The notes beneath the pieces are model-generated. The model made no database searches. It was not told the DNA's origin and saw only the letters and a list, made by a program, of their open reading frames with translations. A stretch of DNA of 38,036 bases from IMG/VR virus record IMGVR_UViG_3300031673_000213, positions 1 through 38,036 of that record; one strand, 5' to 3'. Positions 8,906 to 16,996 of this stretch are shown here, piece by piece. The translations under genes were made by a program, and so were the position numbers. The number at the start of each line of letters is the position of its first letter. The stretch's first letter is position 1. This DNA comes from a virus.

Positions 8906-9373
8906 TTACTCTCTCAGCTCGGGGTGTTCCCTTAACAGTTCAGATCGATCATGTTCCGACAATTCGTCTAACATATTTTTACGGAAAGACGAATCTGCCG
9001 CAAGTTTCCGGGGTAAACTTTCGCAAATTATATGGGCATCTTCCTTTGGCACACCAATCTTGTCCAATCCAATAGCTGTTACAGATGCGCCTTTATAAAA
9101 CACATTAACTACTGAGTTGGTTTTGTCGGTACATGCTTCCCATCCAGCTTTCGACTCTTTGGGACCAGCAGTTTGCTCATACATGGCTACAATTACGTCG
9201 CCATCATCAGTTTTCTGGACTTGCCATAATCCATCAATATCGTCACTATCCATAAAACGTACAACATCGAACGCTACTTTGACCAACTTATGCTTCACAT
9301 CTTCATAACGATAATGTTTGGGTCGCGATAATGTACCACCCAGCGCTGCATAATCAAGTGAAAATTTATCCAT
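8906..9373 (-). CDS. Hypothetical protein, 155 aa
   Basis: The ATG at 9373 is chosen because GGAG lies six bases upstream; the frame stays open upstream to 9493, but that part crosses the terminator hairpin at 9448-9475 and is not coding. The protein starts MDKFSLDYAALGGTLSRPKH, has an alpha/beta core (KLVKVAFDVVRFMDSDDIDG, VIVAMYEQTAGPKESK) and ends in a charged helix (LSEHDRSELLREHPELRE). It is the first gene of the transcription unit after the terminator. Not recognised. Confidence 0.8.
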   Translation of the reverse strand: MDKFSLDYAALGGTLSRPKHYRYEDVKHKLVKVAFDVVRFMDSDDIDGLWQVQKTDDGDVIVAMYEQTAGPKESKAGWEACTDKTNSVVNVFYKGASVTAIGLDKIGVPKEDAHIICESLPRKLAADSSFRKNMLDELSEHDRSELLREHPELRE

Positions 9374-9413
9374 GCTTGTCTCCAAAAATACACGAAAGCT
9401 CATTCTGAATATG

Positions 9414-9424
9414 AAATAAATAGT
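9414..9424 (-). promoter_or_regulatory. AT-rich 11-mer shared with the gap before the sigma-like gene
   Basis: On the minus strand this reads ACTATTTATTT. The same 11 bases lie at 11057-11067, upstream of the sigma-like gene. Here it is 41-51 bases before the ATG at 9373 and just after a terminator, where a promoter would be expected. It could be a phage promoter element, but two copies in AT-rich DNA are weak evidence. Confidence 0.25.
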
Positions 9425-9447
9425 AGAAATATCCTGTGGATAAAAAG

Positions 9448-9475
9448 AAAAGCCGCCGGAATCCCAGCGGCTTTT
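9448..9475 (-). terminator. Rho-independent terminator
   Basis: A perfect 9-bp stem (AAAAGCCGC / GCGGCTTTT) with a 10-base loop. On the minus strand it is followed by CTTTTTA. It closes the unit running from the chimeric endonuclease through DnaJ, primase, sigma-like and HNH genes. Because the stem is flanked by A and T runs on both sides it could also act on the plus strand, but there is no plus-strand gene to terminate. Confidence 0.85.
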
Positions 9476-9493
9476 TACTAACCTTCTAACCAA

Positions 9494-9595
9494 TCACCCC
9501 TCTGTAGTCTTTCGGAACACCTTCTTCTTAGCCCCAGATATCACTACTTCAGTTATCCCTAACTTCTGCTCTATCTCCTCTTGGCTGCTCGCCTT
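9494..9595 (-). pseudogene. Orphan 33-codon coding remnant, probable lost C-terminus of the sigma-like gene
   Basis: Just after the HNH endonuclease gene, in a different frame and overlapping its last codons, an open stretch of 33 codons ends in TGA at 9494-9496. It encodes a protein-like sequence (EEIEQKLGITEVVI then SGAKKKVFRK) with no start codon of its own. The sigma-like gene upstream of the HNH gene ends with IFRRIQELQS and a few acidic residues. Its end and this remnant would join well as one helical tail. The likely reading is that the HNH gene was inserted near the 3' end of the sigma-like gene and left its former C-terminus stranded. It could instead be chance. Confidence 0.45.
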
Positions 9596-10593
9596 TCACG
9601 TCTATATTCGTTCATGCATGGTTTGCACCAGCTATTATACCCGCTCCTGGTCTTGGCATGCTTAATAAACTGATCATATGACTTTATATCGTGACAGCGA
9701 ACACATTCTTGATCTGTGTCGCCTACATAAGGCTTTTTAGGCTTACTTCTTTTAACTGGATATTGTCCCATCTTTTGCTGCAACAACGATTTCTTACGAT
9801 GACACATTGCACAAATAACTTGACATTTTTCTAATTCCTTCAATAATATTTCGGTTTTATAATTTTTAAGTTGACAAATGTCTTTAAATTTAGTTTTGGA
9901 ATCAATATGATCAAATTGCATATTGTATTCTTCTCTTTGTACGCCACAATAAGCACATGGTGTCTGTTTTGCTTCCTTAATTATTTCAAAATTTCTATTA
10001 ACAGTGTTAGTATATAAAGATTTATCACGTCTTTTTTGACGCATATAAGTTCTCTTATTGTGGCAGAGCAAACAAACTAGCTCGCATTTTTCTATCTCTT
10101 TTAATATAACTTCTTTAGAAGTGTTATCTAAAATCATCCTAGATACCGGTTTAATTTTATCTCTTAAATGATCATAATCCATACACTTGGGCTCATACAC
10201 TACTCCGCAATCTGCACATGGCTTGTTGGCTTTAATAGCGCGGATCCACATAACCCTATCTTTGCGATTCTGACTGTACTCGCTAATGCCGTGTTGTTTT
10301 ACGTACTCTTCATTTCTTTTTTTTGAAAACTTAATACAACAATCACGACATATAGTAGAATGTCCAGTCTTGGCTGTAACTGATTTGTTAAAACAATCTA
10401 TCGGCTTCTCTACCCTGCAACAGGTACATTTAAGTATCCCGTTGGTAGGAAGAATTGGTATAGCTGCTTTATATTTCTCCCTATATCTGTTACAACATTG
10501 CTTACAAAATGCTTGGAACCCATCGAGTAACTGAGCATTCTTCGAAAAACATGACGTGTCCTTAATCTCTTTACATTTGGTACAATATTTCAT
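9571..10593 (-). CDS. Tandem-HNH homing endonuclease with three zinc-ribbon modules
   Basis: 340 residues. Two HNH-type nuclease modules lie in tandem: residues 126-177 (PCADCG, then MDYDHL, then CELVCLLCHNKR) and 213-265 (PCAYCG, then MQFDHI, then CQVICAMCHRKK). Around them are three copies of one zinc module (CxxC, about 22 residues, CxxC): residues 4-34, 56-86 and 297-326. Such modules are usual DNA-binding parts of phage homing endonucleases. The ATG at 10593 overlaps the stop of the sigma-like gene as TGATG; a TTG one codon earlier is less likely. No intron RNA would fit around it, so it looks like a free-standing mobile endonuclease. It is followed by a coding remnant and a terminator. 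Confidence 0.85.
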   Translation of the reverse strand: MKYCTKCKEIKDTSCFSKNAQLLDGFQAFCKQCCNRYREKYKAAIPILPTNGILKCTCCRVEKPIDCFNKSVTAKTGHSTICRDCCIKFSKKRNEEYVKQHGISEYSQNRKDRVMWIRAIKANKPCADCGVVYEPKCMDYDHLRDKIKPVSRMILDNTSKEVILKEIEKCELVCLLCHNKRTYMRQKRRDKSLYTNTVNRNFEIIKEAKQTPCAYCGVQREEYNMQFDHIDSKTKFKDICQLKNYKTEILLKELEKCQVICAMCHRKKSLLQQKMGQYPVKRSKPKKPYVGDTDQECVRCHDIKSYDQFIKHAKTRSGYNSWCKPCMNEYRRERRAAKRR

Positions 10594-11042
10594 CAATAGA
10601 TGTCGTCATCACTCTGTAATTCCTGTATTCTGCGGAATATGTCCTGTATTTCCTGGTCTTGCTCTGCAATCTTTTGTATTTTCTTTCTAGCGCCGCCGTA
10701 TATTTTCTTACCATTACGATAATCACAATTTCCATTAATAGATTTCGTAATGCTGCTTTGATTTACATTAAGCTTTTTAGCAATTTCGGTTTGAGTGAAG
10801 CCTTGGGCATACAAATGGATGACCTCACTTTGCCGAGCTGTCAGCTGAGTATTAACAATTCTCCAGAAGGCAACTTTAAGGCTATCTTTAAGATTCAATA
10901 ATTCTTCATTATAGCCCCAGGGGTTTAATTGAGCGCTGATACCTTCAGAGTCAGCGACTTCTGTCAGCATTTCTGGTGAGCAAGGAGATTCAACTAAAAC
11001 CCATTGATACTTATCACTTCGATTCTTTGACCGATCAACCAT
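10593..11042 (-). CDS. Sigma-region-4-like transcription factor
   Basis: 149 residues. Residues 68-115 hold a sigma-70 region 4/LuxR-type helix-turn-helix: LTARQSEVIHLYAQGFTQTE followed by IAKKLNVNQSSITKSI. After it come a Gly/Lys-rich stretch (YRNGKKIYGGARKKIQKI) and a charged helix. There are no regions 2 or 3, so it is not a full sigma factor; it could be a phage late-gene or middle-gene activator. The ATG has GGAG four bases upstream. The C-terminus seems to have been altered by insertion of the HNH gene right after it (see the remnant at 9494-9595). Confidence 0.65.
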   Translation of the reverse strand: MVDRSKNRSDKYQWVLVESPCSPEMLTEVADSEGISAQLNPWGYNEELLNLKDSLKVAFWRIVNTQLTARQSEVIHLYAQGFTQTEIAKKLNVNQSSITKSINGNCDYRNGKKIYGGARKKIQKIAEQDQEIQDIFRRIQELQSDDDIY

Positions 11043-11056
11043 TAATCTCCTGATAA

Positions 11057-11067
11057 AAATAAATAGT
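11057..11067 (-). promoter_or_regulatory. Second copy of ACTATTTATTT, upstream of the sigma-like gene
   Basis: Identical to the 11-mer at 9414-9424, on the same strand. It lies in the 27-base gap before the sigma-like gene, 15-25 bases upstream of its ATG. It might be the core of a promoter read by a phage factor, possibly the sigma-like protein itself. Weak evidence. Confidence 0.25.
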
Positions 11068-11069
11068 TC

Positions 11070-11876
11070 TTAATCTAATATATCACCTTGTATGCTACTA
11101 AGGTCATAACCTGCTTTTACCAGTTCATCGGGGTCTTTTTCGGTTTTGTTAGCCCAATTAAAATTACGTATATTAACTATTTTTTTATACCTGTGGATGA
11201 GAATTTCAGCAGATTTTTGTCCAGATTTATCGTTATCTAGCAACAAATAGATGGTGTCAGTATATCTCATTAATAGGTAAAGTTGGAATTTAGTTAAAGA
11301 AATTCCTCCCAAAGCTACCACATTTTTAAAACCATAACGATGACAAGTAATACAATCAAATTGTCCTTCCACAACCACAGCATATCCTTGTTCCAAAATA
11401 CTATGCTTGGCTTTATAGAGTCCAAATAGATTTAATGACTTTTGGAATTTGGTGTTTTTATATTTAGATATATTTTTAGACTCCCTGTCCGCCTCTGATA
11501 ATAAGGATCTTCCAACCATGGCAATGATATCGCCATTTAGATTACGATAAGGCATAACCAGATTATGGTCGCCCAAAATACTAAATGATGTAGCATAGGG
11601 GATGCCGCTATCACACACGTACTTTTTGTAAAACAACCCCAAATCAAATAATAAATCTTCATCCAAATATTCCGTAAATAAATGTAATTGTTCATTGTTT
11701 GGAAAGTATCCGAAACTAAAACCGTTACAATGATAAGATGGTACTCTAGTTTTTATGTAATTTCGAACAACTTCTGCATCTGGGCTGTATTTTAATAAAG
11801 AGCTGCAAACGCTCATAACTTCAGCGAACACTTCAGATTTATATAAAATCCGCTTAGATAGGGATTGGATATTCAT
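11070..11876 (-). CDS. dnaG: DnaG-type primase, RNA-polymerase (TOPRIM) part only
   Basis: Makes RNA primers for DNA replication. The TOPRIM catalytic core is clear: VVVEGQFD at 167-174 (catalytic Glu170, Asp173), VVALGG at 187-191, the metal-binding LLLDNDKSG at 211-219 and KDPDEL at 247-252, all as in bacterial DnaG. The 268-residue protein has no N-terminal CHC2 zinc finger and no helicase-binding C-terminal domain. The missing zinc finger is encoded by a separate gene at 32783-33457, so primase is split into two proteins. Start and stop overlap neighbours (ATGA with the zinc-ribbon gene). Confidence 0.9.
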   Translation of the reverse strand: MNIQSLSKRILYKSEVFAEVMSVCSSLLKYSPDAEVVRNYIKTRVPSYHCNGFSFGYFPNNEQLHLFTEYLDEDLLFDLGLFYKKYVCDSGIPYATSFSILGDHNLVMPYRNLNGDIIAMVGRSLLSEADRESKNISKYKNTKFQKSLNLFGLYKAKHSILEQGYAVVVEGQFDCITCHRYGFKNVVALGGISLTKFQLYLLMRYTDTIYLLLDNDKSGQKSAEILIHRYKKIVNIRNFNWANKTEKDPDELVKAGYDLSSIQGDILD

Positions 11877-12196
11877 CTACTCGTTAGAAAACTTTGTACA
11901 AATGCCGGAGTTAGAAAATCCATATGCCTCTGACAGCTAGAGCAATAAACTTGCTTACCCTTTTTAATGGGGGGAGCTACTGCACCACAAAATCGACATT
12001 CAACTGAAAAAGCTTTTGACGGTGGGGGTGCTTTCTTAGTTTGTCCCAAAGACTTCATTTGAGTCTTAGTAAAATTTGTAACACTCTTGATTATTTTGCC
12101 ACACTCGGTACAAATAACTTCATCAGTATTTGTATCCAGCATCGGCTCCATGTTTTGAAAACATCCTTTATTATCGCAACAAATTAAAAATCCCAT
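11873..12196 (-). CDS. Double zinc-ribbon protein
   Basis: 107 residues with two CxxC pairs forming ribbons: CCDNKGC ... ICTECGK near the N-terminus and VECRFCG ... YCSSCQ at about 68-89. The two halves are joined by a Pro/Lys-rich linker (KKAPPPSK). Such small ribbons bind nucleic acid or act as adaptors. It sits exactly between DnaJ (TAATG overlap) and the primase (ATGA overlap), so it may serve either, for example as a primase partner. Function not recognised. Confidence 0.75.
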   Translation of the reverse strand: MGFLICCDNKGCFQNMEPMLDTNTDEVICTECGKIIKSVTNFTKTQMKSLGQTKKAPPPSKAFSVECRFCGAVAPPIKKGKQVYCSSCQRHMDFLTPAFVQSFLTSR

Positions 12197-13158
12197 TATT
12201 TCTCCTGATTTTCCAGTAACTCTACTAACGAAGTAGTATCACTTGGGTAATTAATATTAATGGTGAATAAATGATCACCGAGACCTCGGGAACCATAACC
12301 GCTAGCCTTAATAGTATTACCATTTTTTATGCCTGCCCGTATATTTAAGGTAAGATCTCCTTTAACAGTTCTTACTTTTCTCTTAACACCTTTTAAAGCT
12401 TCTAGTAGAGATAAATCTATAGTAGATAACACATCGCGTCCTGATTCGTTTAAAACCATATCAGAATCTGAATCAACACTAACACTTATAATAACATCAG
12501 ATATAAAATTTCCTTCGAAATTGCCAGCGTTAGCTAGCCTGACATGATCTCCGTTATGCAGCCCGCCGGGAACAGTTACCCTGTGAGTAACTTGTTCAGG
12601 AATTCCACCACCTGAGCACGCCGTACAGGAATGTGATTTCCTACCAGAGCCATTACATTTATCACACTGAGTTACAAATTGAAACCGAGAATTAGCACTC
12701 TGGTGAACTGACTGATTTACTCCTCTGCCATTGCACTTATCACATTTTCCCACCTCCAAAATCGAACCCATACCATTGCAGGAGGAGCATTTGTTATGAC
12801 GTGTGAAGTTAATGTCTTTACTACATCCTAAAACAGATTCTTTGAATGATATTTTTAAATCAGCTCGTGGCGGTGGTTTAGGTTGGCGACGAAAATTCCT
12901 GAAACCCATTGGAATATTAACCCAATCAGGCATATCCCCGTGCCATCCGGAAGGCATATTAGGAATGCTGGGCGGAGGATTCTTTATAGTTTGTGCTGCC
13001 TCATTAATCTTTTTAAATTTAGCTTCTGATTCTTTTTCATTATCTTTATTTAAATCGGGATGATACTGAGCAGCCAACTTCCGAAACGCTTTATTAACAT
13101 CTTCGGAAGAGGCAGATTCCTCTAACCCCAGAGTATCGTAAGCTTCATGCAGATTCAT
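12196..13158 (-). CDS. dnaJ: DnaJ (Hsp40) co-chaperone
   Basis: Stimulates Hsp70 ATPase and delivers clients. The J domain is at residues 1-65 with the key HPD at 33-35. A short Pro-rich linker (about 80-100) replaces the usual Gly/Phe region. The cysteine-rich domain has the four CxxCxGxG repeats: [32 protein letters not shown]. Two C-terminal beta domains with [19 protein letters not shown] and [13 protein letters not shown] follow, giving a near full-length 320 residues. No phage DnaK is seen here, so it presumably recruits host DnaK for phage replication or assembly, as lambda does. The ribosome binding site is weak. Confidence 0.95.
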   Translation of the reverse strand: MNLHEAYDTLGLEESASSEDVNKAFRKLAAQYHPDLNKDNEKESEAKFKKINEAAQTIKNPPPSIPNMPSGWHGDMPDWVNIPMGFRNFRRQPKPPPRADLKISFKESVLGCSKDINFTRHNKCSSCNGMGSILEVGKCDKCNGRGVNQSVHQSANSRFQFVTQCDKCNGSGRKSHSCTACSGGGIPEQVTHRVTVPGGLHNGDHVRLANAGNFEGNFISDVIISVSVDSDSDMVLNESGRDVLSTIDLSLLEALKGVKRKVRTVKGDLTLNIRAGIKNGNTIKASGYGSRGLGDHLFTININYPSDTTSLVELLENQEK

Positions 13159-13164
13159 TTTTCT

Positions 13165-14358
13165 TTAAAGCCTCGACTGAAGGACTGGCTCGACTCCATA
13201 CTTTTCATAGAGCTTCTGAATTTGCTTGGTGAACTTGCCTGTATATTTGGGAACCTTCTGTTTGCCCGCCACAGCTTTGACCAACTTGTTATAAGAGGAT
13301 TTCATCAGCTTGGGTGCTTTAAGTTTTTCGGTGGGGTGAATATAATTTTCTCTTTTGTTCAACAAATAGTCAGCAAGTTGTCTAAGAAAATCTGGAGCAT
13401 CAGAAAAGTCTATACTATTACGTACTAAATTGTTTTCTATTACGCCAGTAATTCTATTACATGTATTGCACAAAACACCACGGACAAGTCCACTGCCATA
13501 ATGTCTTTTTGAATGATAATGATCTAATGTAGGCATTACCACATCCCGGCTGCAAAGCGGGCACTTGCCATTTTGTTTTTCTAATAAAGAATCTCTTATA
13601 AATTTAACTTGCGAGTAAAATAATTGATAATATCCGTCCAATTCATACAGCTCTGTTCTTCCAGCAAACCAAATATCTCTAGGTAAATAGAACCTTTTGT
13701 GCTTATTTTCCCGTTTGTAATCACGCTCTAAAATAGCTGATTTTAAATTTGTAGTATGGACTTCATCCAACACTTCAAACTCAAAATCTAAATATCTTTT
13801 ATCCTTATATCTTTTGTATGGTGTAATTGAGGTGATGCCAACTTTAATAAATAATATACCTGATGGTTTATGCGTAACCTTTAATTTGTAGAAGGTGCCA
13901 GAATCAGATCCTTTTTCGGGGCGCGTAGTATAGTAAGCCACTCTATTAACAGCTTCTTCTTGCTCACTTTTTATACAACCAGGACATACCTTTTCTTGTC
14001 CACGAACTAGACATTTTGCTTGTTTTAAAAACTCTCCATGCTCAGAACAACTAACCACAACATCATCAAGATATGTTCTGTATTTAGTTTTTGAAAAATC
14101 TAACAAAGGGTGTCTTTTTTTTGCTCTAGATAAAAAATCATCAGCGTTAAGCCTATTACCATTACACTCCGGGCAACTGTTTATTGATGTGGTTAAAAAT
14201 CTTGAGGGACCAGCGGAAAATAGACAATCGTGTTTTTTACATCTGATTATTACTTTATGATAGCTGTCAACGTATTTAGTTTGACTATAATCAAATTGTC
14301 CTGGATATCTTGCCTCGGCTAAAGAAATCCATTGCTGATGAGTATATTTACCTGCCAC
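13165..14358 (-). CDS. Chimeric endonuclease: DUF723-like repeats, GIY-YIG-like domain, endonuclease VII domain
   Basis: 397 residues from a GTG start. Residues 20-65 and 84-128 are two copies of a Cys-containing DNA-binding module (FDYSQTKYVDSYHKVIIRC; LDFSKTKYRTYLDDVVVSC, each ending in a CPxC knuckle) like those attached to homing and Vsr-type nucleases. Residues about 155-238 resemble the GIY-YIG-like fold (FYKLKV, IKVGIT, RYKDKRY, AGRTELYEL). Residues 260-305 match recombination endonuclease VII: CPLC, then LDHYH, then VRGVLCNTCN. It could resolve branched DNA, or be a mobile endonuclease; three-domain architecture and its place right after a terminator favour mobility. Confidence 0.75.
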   Translation of the reverse strand: MAGKYTHQQWISLAEARYPGQFDYSQTKYVDSYHKVIIRCKKHDCLFSAGPSRFLTTSINSCPECNGNRLNADDFLSRAKKRHPLLDFSKTKYRTYLDDVVVSCSEHGEFLKQAKCLVRGQEKVCPGCIKSEQEEAVNRVAYYTTRPEKGSDSGTFYKLKVTHKPSGILFIKVGITSITPYKRYKDKRYLDFEFEVLDEVHTTNLKSAILERDYKRENKHKRFYLPRDIWFAGRTELYELDGYYQLFYSQVKFIRDSLLEKQNGKCPLCSRDVVMPTLDHYHSKRHYGSGLVRGVLCNTCNRITGVIENNLVRNSIDFSDAPDFLRQLADYLLNKRENYIHPTEKLKAPKLMKSSYNKLVKAVAGKQKVPKYTGKFTKQIQKLYEKYGVEPVLQSRL

Positions 14359-14383
14359 ACATAATCATATAACACCTAAAAAG

Positions 14384-14411
14384 AAAAGGGCGGCCCGAAA
14401 GCCGCCCTTTT
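14384..14411 (-). terminator. Strong rho-independent terminator after ssb
   Basis: A perfect 11-bp stem (AAAAGGGCGGC / GCCGCCCTTTT) with a 6-base loop. On the minus strand it is followed by CTTTTTAGG. It lies 26 bases after the stop of the single-strand binding protein and ends the long transcription unit that includes the recombination and polymerase genes. T4 gene 32 likewise has its own transcript boundaries. Confidence 0.9.
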
Positions 14412-14436
14412 CAATTATTGATTAGCTTATTATTTA

Positions 14437-15105
14437 TTAAGCTCCCGACTCGTCCACTGCAGGAAAGTCGTAATCGTCAGTTGCGTTTGCAACTGAAGCT
14501 GTGGCAACGGTACCGCTGCGTGATTTACTCTTCGCATCAATAGCTGCGATACGCTCGTTGACCTGTTCAACGGTTGGAGGAGTACACTTACGCTTTAGCT
14601 CCTCAAGGTCTGCCTGCGACTTGATTTCCAAATCGGCAGGAGTAAGAGGTTTAGGCTGCTTAGGAGTTACAGTGTAGTAACCCGTCGGTCCGCCCTTCTT
14701 GTCTACCTTGATATCAACATCGTACTGAGAAGGGTCTCCCCAATCCTCGTCACGTGTCAGAGCCTGGATGCCCTTAAAAATGGACACACCCAAATCCAGA
14801 ATCTTATAGCTCTGAGTGGATCGATCAATGATACCAATTAACCAACGCCTCTTTGGCTTGAAGCCACGCTCCATCAAAGGATCGCTACCGTGATAAATGC
14901 TCGACAGCACGCGCTCACCATACCCAGGATCGTTCGGGTCGGTCTTATACCTATGCATCAGGTACTCGTGCGGTTTAGTTAGGATTCTAATCGTGTTAGA
15001 ACCTGCGTCGAGTCTCATGAAAAGATCCCGACGTGATTGATTAGGAGAAACTGTTTGGGTTTCAACCTCGTCCCATGATACCATTCCGTATTTATTATTA
15101 CTCAT
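14437..15105 (-). CDS. ssb: Single-stranded DNA-binding protein, gp32-like
   Basis: Coats single-stranded DNA during replication and recombination. The 222-residue protein has an OB-fold-like core with the pattern FMRLDAGSNTIRILTKPHEY, RRWLIGIIDRSTQSYKILDL and FKGIQALTRDEDWGDPSQYD, which I recognise from phage gp32-type proteins. It ends in an acidic, disordered tail (DDYDFPAVDESGA), as needed to recruit partner proteins. AGGA lies seven bases before the ATG. Neighbours are UvsX-like and UvsY-like genes, exactly the partners of gp32 in T4. A terminator follows directly. Confidence 0.8.
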   Translation of the reverse strand: MSNNKYGMVSWDEVETQTVSPNQSRRDLFMRLDAGSNTIRILTKPHEYLMHRYKTDPNDPGYGERVLSSIYHGSDPLMERGFKPKRRWLIGIIDRSTQSYKILDLGVSIFKGIQALTRDEDWGDPSQYDVDIKVDKKGGPTGYYTVTPKQPKPLTPADLEIKSQADLEELKRKCTPPTVEQVNERIAAIDAKSKSRSGTVATASVANATDDYDFPAVDESGA

Positions 15106-15124
15106 TTTGTTTCCTCTTTTTTCG

Positions 15125-15484
15125 CTATTTGTTATACGACTTATTTTCTATGTCTAGAATTCGTGCCCAAGGTATGCGTTTATGAAATATCTTTACATTA
15201 TTGCTTTTTTTGGCGTGTTCTAAAGCACCTGAATAAGAAGTCAATTTATTTTGCGTTTGTAGATTGGTTTCGTACCCTACTACATCGAGCATCGACGGAT
15301 CTTCTCTAAGTTTAAGACCTATATAAGTCCGACATTTAGCCTTCACAGTGGGGTCTTCTACCCTTACAAGATATAAGATTTTATTAGCAGAATTCTTACC
15401 ACCAATTCGTGTATTAGCAAGAGATTCTGCTATCGCTTCCTGCTGTTTAACATCGCCTATTTGCTGCATGTTAATTAGACTCAT
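15125..15484 (-). CDS. Hypothetical protein between UvsX-like and SSB genes
   Basis: 119 residues. It begins MSLINMQQIGDVKQQEAIAE, has a beta-rich middle (KILYLVRVEDPTVKAKCRTY) and ends in a basic stretch (KIFHKRIPWARILDIENKSY). The start overlaps the end of the UvsX-like gene by 14 bases, so it is probably translated with it. Recombination or replication is implied by position only. Not recognised. Confidence 0.75.
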   Translation of the reverse strand: MSLINMQQIGDVKQQEAIAESLANTRIGGKNSANKILYLVRVEDPTVKAKCRTYIGLKLREDPSMLDVVGYETNLQTQNKLTSYSGALEHAKKSNNVKIFHKRIPWARILDIENKSYNK

Positions 15485-16511
15485 TCGGTTGAGGAGCCTC
15501 GACCTCTACGTCAGCATCATCATTCGACTCCCATCCAGATTTTGAGTTCTTATCTAGAATCTTGTAATCTGAGAGTAGATTGATTCCGCCCGCAGTAATC
15601 GCCAGCTCTAATTCAGCAATGGTATCTTCCCCATCAAACAAATGGTTCTTAGATACCTTTGCACGGCTGACGATACCTTTCTTTCTTTTGATCTTATCGC
15701 GCATAAAGGTTAAATCGCCCTTGCGAGTCAATTGCACGATAATTGAAGAGAAGAATTCTACCTTCTGCCCACCGGATTCTTTTTGTCCGTGTGAGCCGAT
15801 ATTAGAATAGGTTTGGTTAATTAACAATATAGAAATAGCTTCGTCGTTTGTCTTCTTGTCTTTATATTTTTCCATTAAACGGATAAAACCACGCAGGATT
15901 GTTCCGTTTTCTTTGGCAGCGGAAGCAAGCTGTTTGCTATCAGACATGCTTCCCTCATATTTATTATCCTTGCCGTCTTTTTCGGTAACTTCAACTCCTT
16001 CGTTTTTGGCAAGCGTGCCGCCAACTGAATCCCAAACAACAAGAATTTTTGCGTCAGGATCCATTTTTTTCGTTTCGTGAATGAAACGTTCTATTCTATC
16101 ACCACCTTCCAATATCATTTTTGATCTTACTAATAGTAAGTCGTCAGAGCAGCCACCAAAATACTTATCGAATCTGGTGGCGCTAAATTTATTCTCAGCA
16201 TCCCACAATATCACTACGTAGTCCTGATCTTGCGCGTTCTTCATAAACTGCATAGCGTGGGTACTTTTACCACTATCTGGCTTGCCAGCAATCTGACATA
16301 TACGCCCAAAAGGTAAACCACGAATTTGGGTCAAAGCCTCCCAAGGAGAATCTTTCCAACACACAAACTGTTCATCCCGATTGGGACGGACGAGAGAACT
16401 TCCGGTACTTACCTCTCCCGCTCGTCCTTTATCTTTTCCATAAGATGCTTGTACTTGTTTAAGTAATGTACTAATATCTATTTTATTCTTCTTTTTGGGT
16501 GGTCGTCCCAT
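15471..16511 (-). CDS. uvsX: UvsX/RecA-like recombinase
   Basis: Strand-exchange ATPase of the RecA/UvsX family. The Walker A loop is AGKPDSGKST at residues 75-84, followed by the catalytic-Glu strand (VVILWDAENKFS), a Walker B-like strand (KILVVWDSVGG) and the ISILLINQTY strand with the conserved NQ. Length, 346 residues, matches RecA/UvsX. The ATG at 16511 (MGRPPKKKNK) is preferred over one at 16523 because GGAG lies six bases upstream of it. The basic N-terminus and acidic C-terminus fit filament formation. It is flanked by UvsY-like and SSB genes. Confidence 0.9.
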   Translation of the reverse strand: MGRPPKKKNKIDISTLLKQVQASYGKDKGRAGEVSTGSSLVRPNRDEQFVCWKDSPWEALTQIRGLPFGRICQIAGKPDSGKSTHAMQFMKNAQDQDYVVILWDAENKFSATRFDKYFGGCSDDLLLVRSKMILEGGDRIERFIHETKKMDPDAKILVVWDSVGGTLAKNEGVEVTEKDGKDNKYEGSMSDSKQLASAAKENGTILRGFIRLMEKYKDKKTNDEAISILLINQTYSNIGSHGQKESGGQKVEFFSSIIVQLTRKGDLTFMRDKIKRKKGIVSRAKVSKNHLFDGEDTIAELELAITAGGINLLSDYKILDKNSKSGWESNDDADVEVEAPQPNESN

Positions 16512-16513
16512 AA

Positions 16514-16996
16514 TTAACTCCATTCATTTTTACCTTTAGCCACTCCTCTGAAGTAATGGTGGGCGTCTTTTAGAAATCCGAACAAATTACGCCATTTATT
16601 ATAATCGGCTTCTGCTCGGAATTGAACTTTTTTTGCCTTTAGTACTTCTTTATCTTTGGCTGTTTCTTGTTTTAATGCTGCGTCGCTGGTTCTTCCAACC
16701 GCTTTTCCTTTATAATAAAAATATTGCTCCGATTCTATTCTCTCGACTTCAGTTTTCTTTTCTTTGGCAAGAAACTCTGCGTCTGATAAAAACTCCGCAA
16801 GCTCCCTCTGAGCCTCAAGACAAAGCGCGGCGGTGCTGTCGGCATTTTCCATTTCATATTTCTGTTTATGCGCATCATTGATCTCCAATGATATGGCGCT
16901 AATGAGACGCTCCACAACTTCCCCTCGGGTTTCTTCATGCTCTTCTGCCGATTCTTCTTCTTCAGAAGTGGGCGTATCCCAATCTACTTCAGTCAT
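16514..16996 (-). CDS. uvsY: UvsY-like recombination mediator
   Basis: 160 residues with an acidic N-terminus (TSEEEESAEEHEE), then helices. The stretch YFYYKGKAVGRTSDAALKQE followed by TAKDKEVLKAKK, a Tyr/Trp (YNKWRNLFGFLKDA) and a final RGVAK has the layout of T4 UvsY, which loads UvsX onto gp32-coated DNA. Similarity is by pattern, not strong identity, and the protein is slightly longer than T4 UvsY (137). The position immediately upstream of the uvsX-like gene strongly supports the role. The ATG overlaps the upstream stop by 4 bases. Confidence 0.6.
   Translation of the reverse strand: MTEVDWDTPTSEEEESAEEHEETRGEVVERLISAISLEINDAHKQKYEMENADSTAALCLEAQRELAEFLSDAEFLAKEKKTEVERIESEQYFYYKGKAVGRTSDAALKQETAKDKEVLKAKKVQFRAEADYNKWRNLFGFLKDAHHYFRGVAKGKNEWS

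Noticed and set aside
9374-9493. Longer N-terminus for the gene at 8906-9373
   Set aside because: The extra codons read through a terminator hairpin, and a good GGAG supports the ATG at 9373.
9494-11042. Group I intron housing the HNH gene
   Set aside because: The HNH ORF abuts the sigma-like stop and runs to the remnant, leaving no room for intron core RNA.
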